5,337 bases of DNA from Gammaproteobacteria bacterium (GTDB lineage: Bacteria; Pseudomonadota; Gammaproteobacteria; HK1): NCBI GenBank assembly GCA_013042035.1, contig JABDQX010000160.1, positions 1-5,337 of the forward strand, in the 5' to 3' direction. Below, piece after piece: positions 5,153 to 5,337 of the stretch (within the stretch, counting starts at the first letter, position 1; each line of letters opens with the position of its first letter). The notes beneath the pieces are model-generated. The model worked only from the letters and a program-made list of their open reading frames with translations, made no database searches and had not been told where the DNA came from. The translations under genes were made by a program, and so were the position numbers.

Positions 5153-5156
5153 TTAA

Positions 5157-5163
5157 CTCTCTC
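5157..5163 (-). promoter_or_regulatory. Partial ribosome binding site of serC
   Basis: GAGAGAG on the minus strand ends 4 bases before the serC ATG. It pairs only in part with the 16S rRNA tail, and the spacing is short. It is consistent with, but does not prove, the chosen start, which homology fixes independently. Confidence 0.45.
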
Positions 5164-5233
5164 GGTAACTATTTTTTCTGTGCAAAACCCTACCTAACTC
5201 CAAACAGGTTCTTAGAGCGTGTCTGAAAAATCC

Positions 5234-5262
5234 CCAGTCTACTGCGGCGGCCCCCGAATTGT
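5234..5262. repeat. Imperfect GC-rich inverted repeat upstream of serC
   Basis: GCGGCGGCC (5234-5242) pairs with GGCCCGCTGC (5253-5262) through nine pairs, one of them G-T, with a single bulged C and a 10-base loop. It stands between the serC leader and the 40-base hairpin at 5287-5326 and probably belongs to the same repeat unit, because the whole stretch from about 5215 to the edge differs in character from the neighbouring coding DNA. Confidence 0.45.
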
Positions 5263-5286
5263 GGCCCGCTGCGTTGCGAAAGAGTC

Positions 5287-5326
5287 AAAAATCGCGTCAT
5301 GTAGCTCGCTACACTCCCCGATTTTT
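5287..5326. repeat. 40-base symmetric hairpin, bidirectional terminator-like or part of an intergenic repeat
   Basis: Exact outer arms AAAAATCG (5287-5294) and CGATTTTT (5319-5326) enclose exact inner arms TGTAGC (5300-5305) and GCTACA (5308-5313). Mismatched 5-base segments of equal length lie between the outer and inner arms, with a 2-base centre. Both strands end in a run of T after the stem, as in a bidirectional terminator for serC's upstream neighbour. The A/T arms, internal symmetry and following GC-rich repeat equally fit a dispersed palindromic intergenic element or transposon end. A TTGACT string on the minus strand starts at 5289, but no well-spaced -10 follows. Confidence 0.55.
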
Positions 5327-5337
5327 TACCTTCCGCG

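Noticed and set aside
1..5337. CRISPR arrays, tRNA or rRNA genes, phage attachment sites
   Set aside because: No regularly spaced direct repeats, no tRNA cloverleaf with the T-loop consensus and no rRNA sequence were seen. The four-way fold at 3924-4052 is too long for a tRNA and was not seen to carry a T-loop motif.

Overview
The window is a compact stretch of bacterial chromosome with every recognisable gene on the minus strand. In transcription order (right to left) these are serC, serA, a DUF29 family gene, pheA, rpsP, rimM and the first 31 codons of trmD. Protein sequence and gene content suggest a beta- or gammaproteobacterium: the S16, RimM and TrmD sequences, a fused chorismate mutase/prephenate dehydratase/ACT PheA, and the ~390-residue ACT-type SerA. 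The genus cannot be fixed from this window. Hand counts put base composition at about 50-59% GC depending on the gene.

Right end (5153-5337): no gene. It holds two inverted repeats, including a 40-base symmetric hairpin flanked by A and T tracts, which look like a dispersed intergenic repeat or the end of a mobile element. The gene upstream of serC lies outside the window.

Amino-acid biosynthesis block (5152-1009): SerA oxidises 3-phosphoglycerate and SerC transaminates the product to phosphoserine, so the two make consecutive steps of serine synthesis. PheA starts and continues the phenylalanine branch from chorismate. serC and serA are separated by 201 bases, of which 129 form an element bounded by a perfect 14-bp inverted repeat that encloses three smaller hairpins. 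This is the most unusual structure in the window. serA ends inside a strong 18-bp hairpin. After it comes a DUF29 gene of unknown function and somewhat lower GC, followed 19 bases later by pheA, which has no visible Shine-Dalgarno sequence.

Ribosome/tRNA-modification block (929-1): rpsP, rimM and trmD appear in the conserved order of the rpsP-rimM-trmD-rplS operon. A candidate sigma70-type promoter with a GC-rich discriminator sits in the 79-base gap between pheA and rpsP, so this block probably has its own start of transcription. A perfect 10-bp hairpin lies just before rimM, at a point where lowered translation of rimM relative to rpsP is known in E. coli.

The protein-coding content is ordinary housekeeping apart from DUF29. 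The interest lies in the non-coding structures, in the placement of DUF29, and in the active-site region of SerA.
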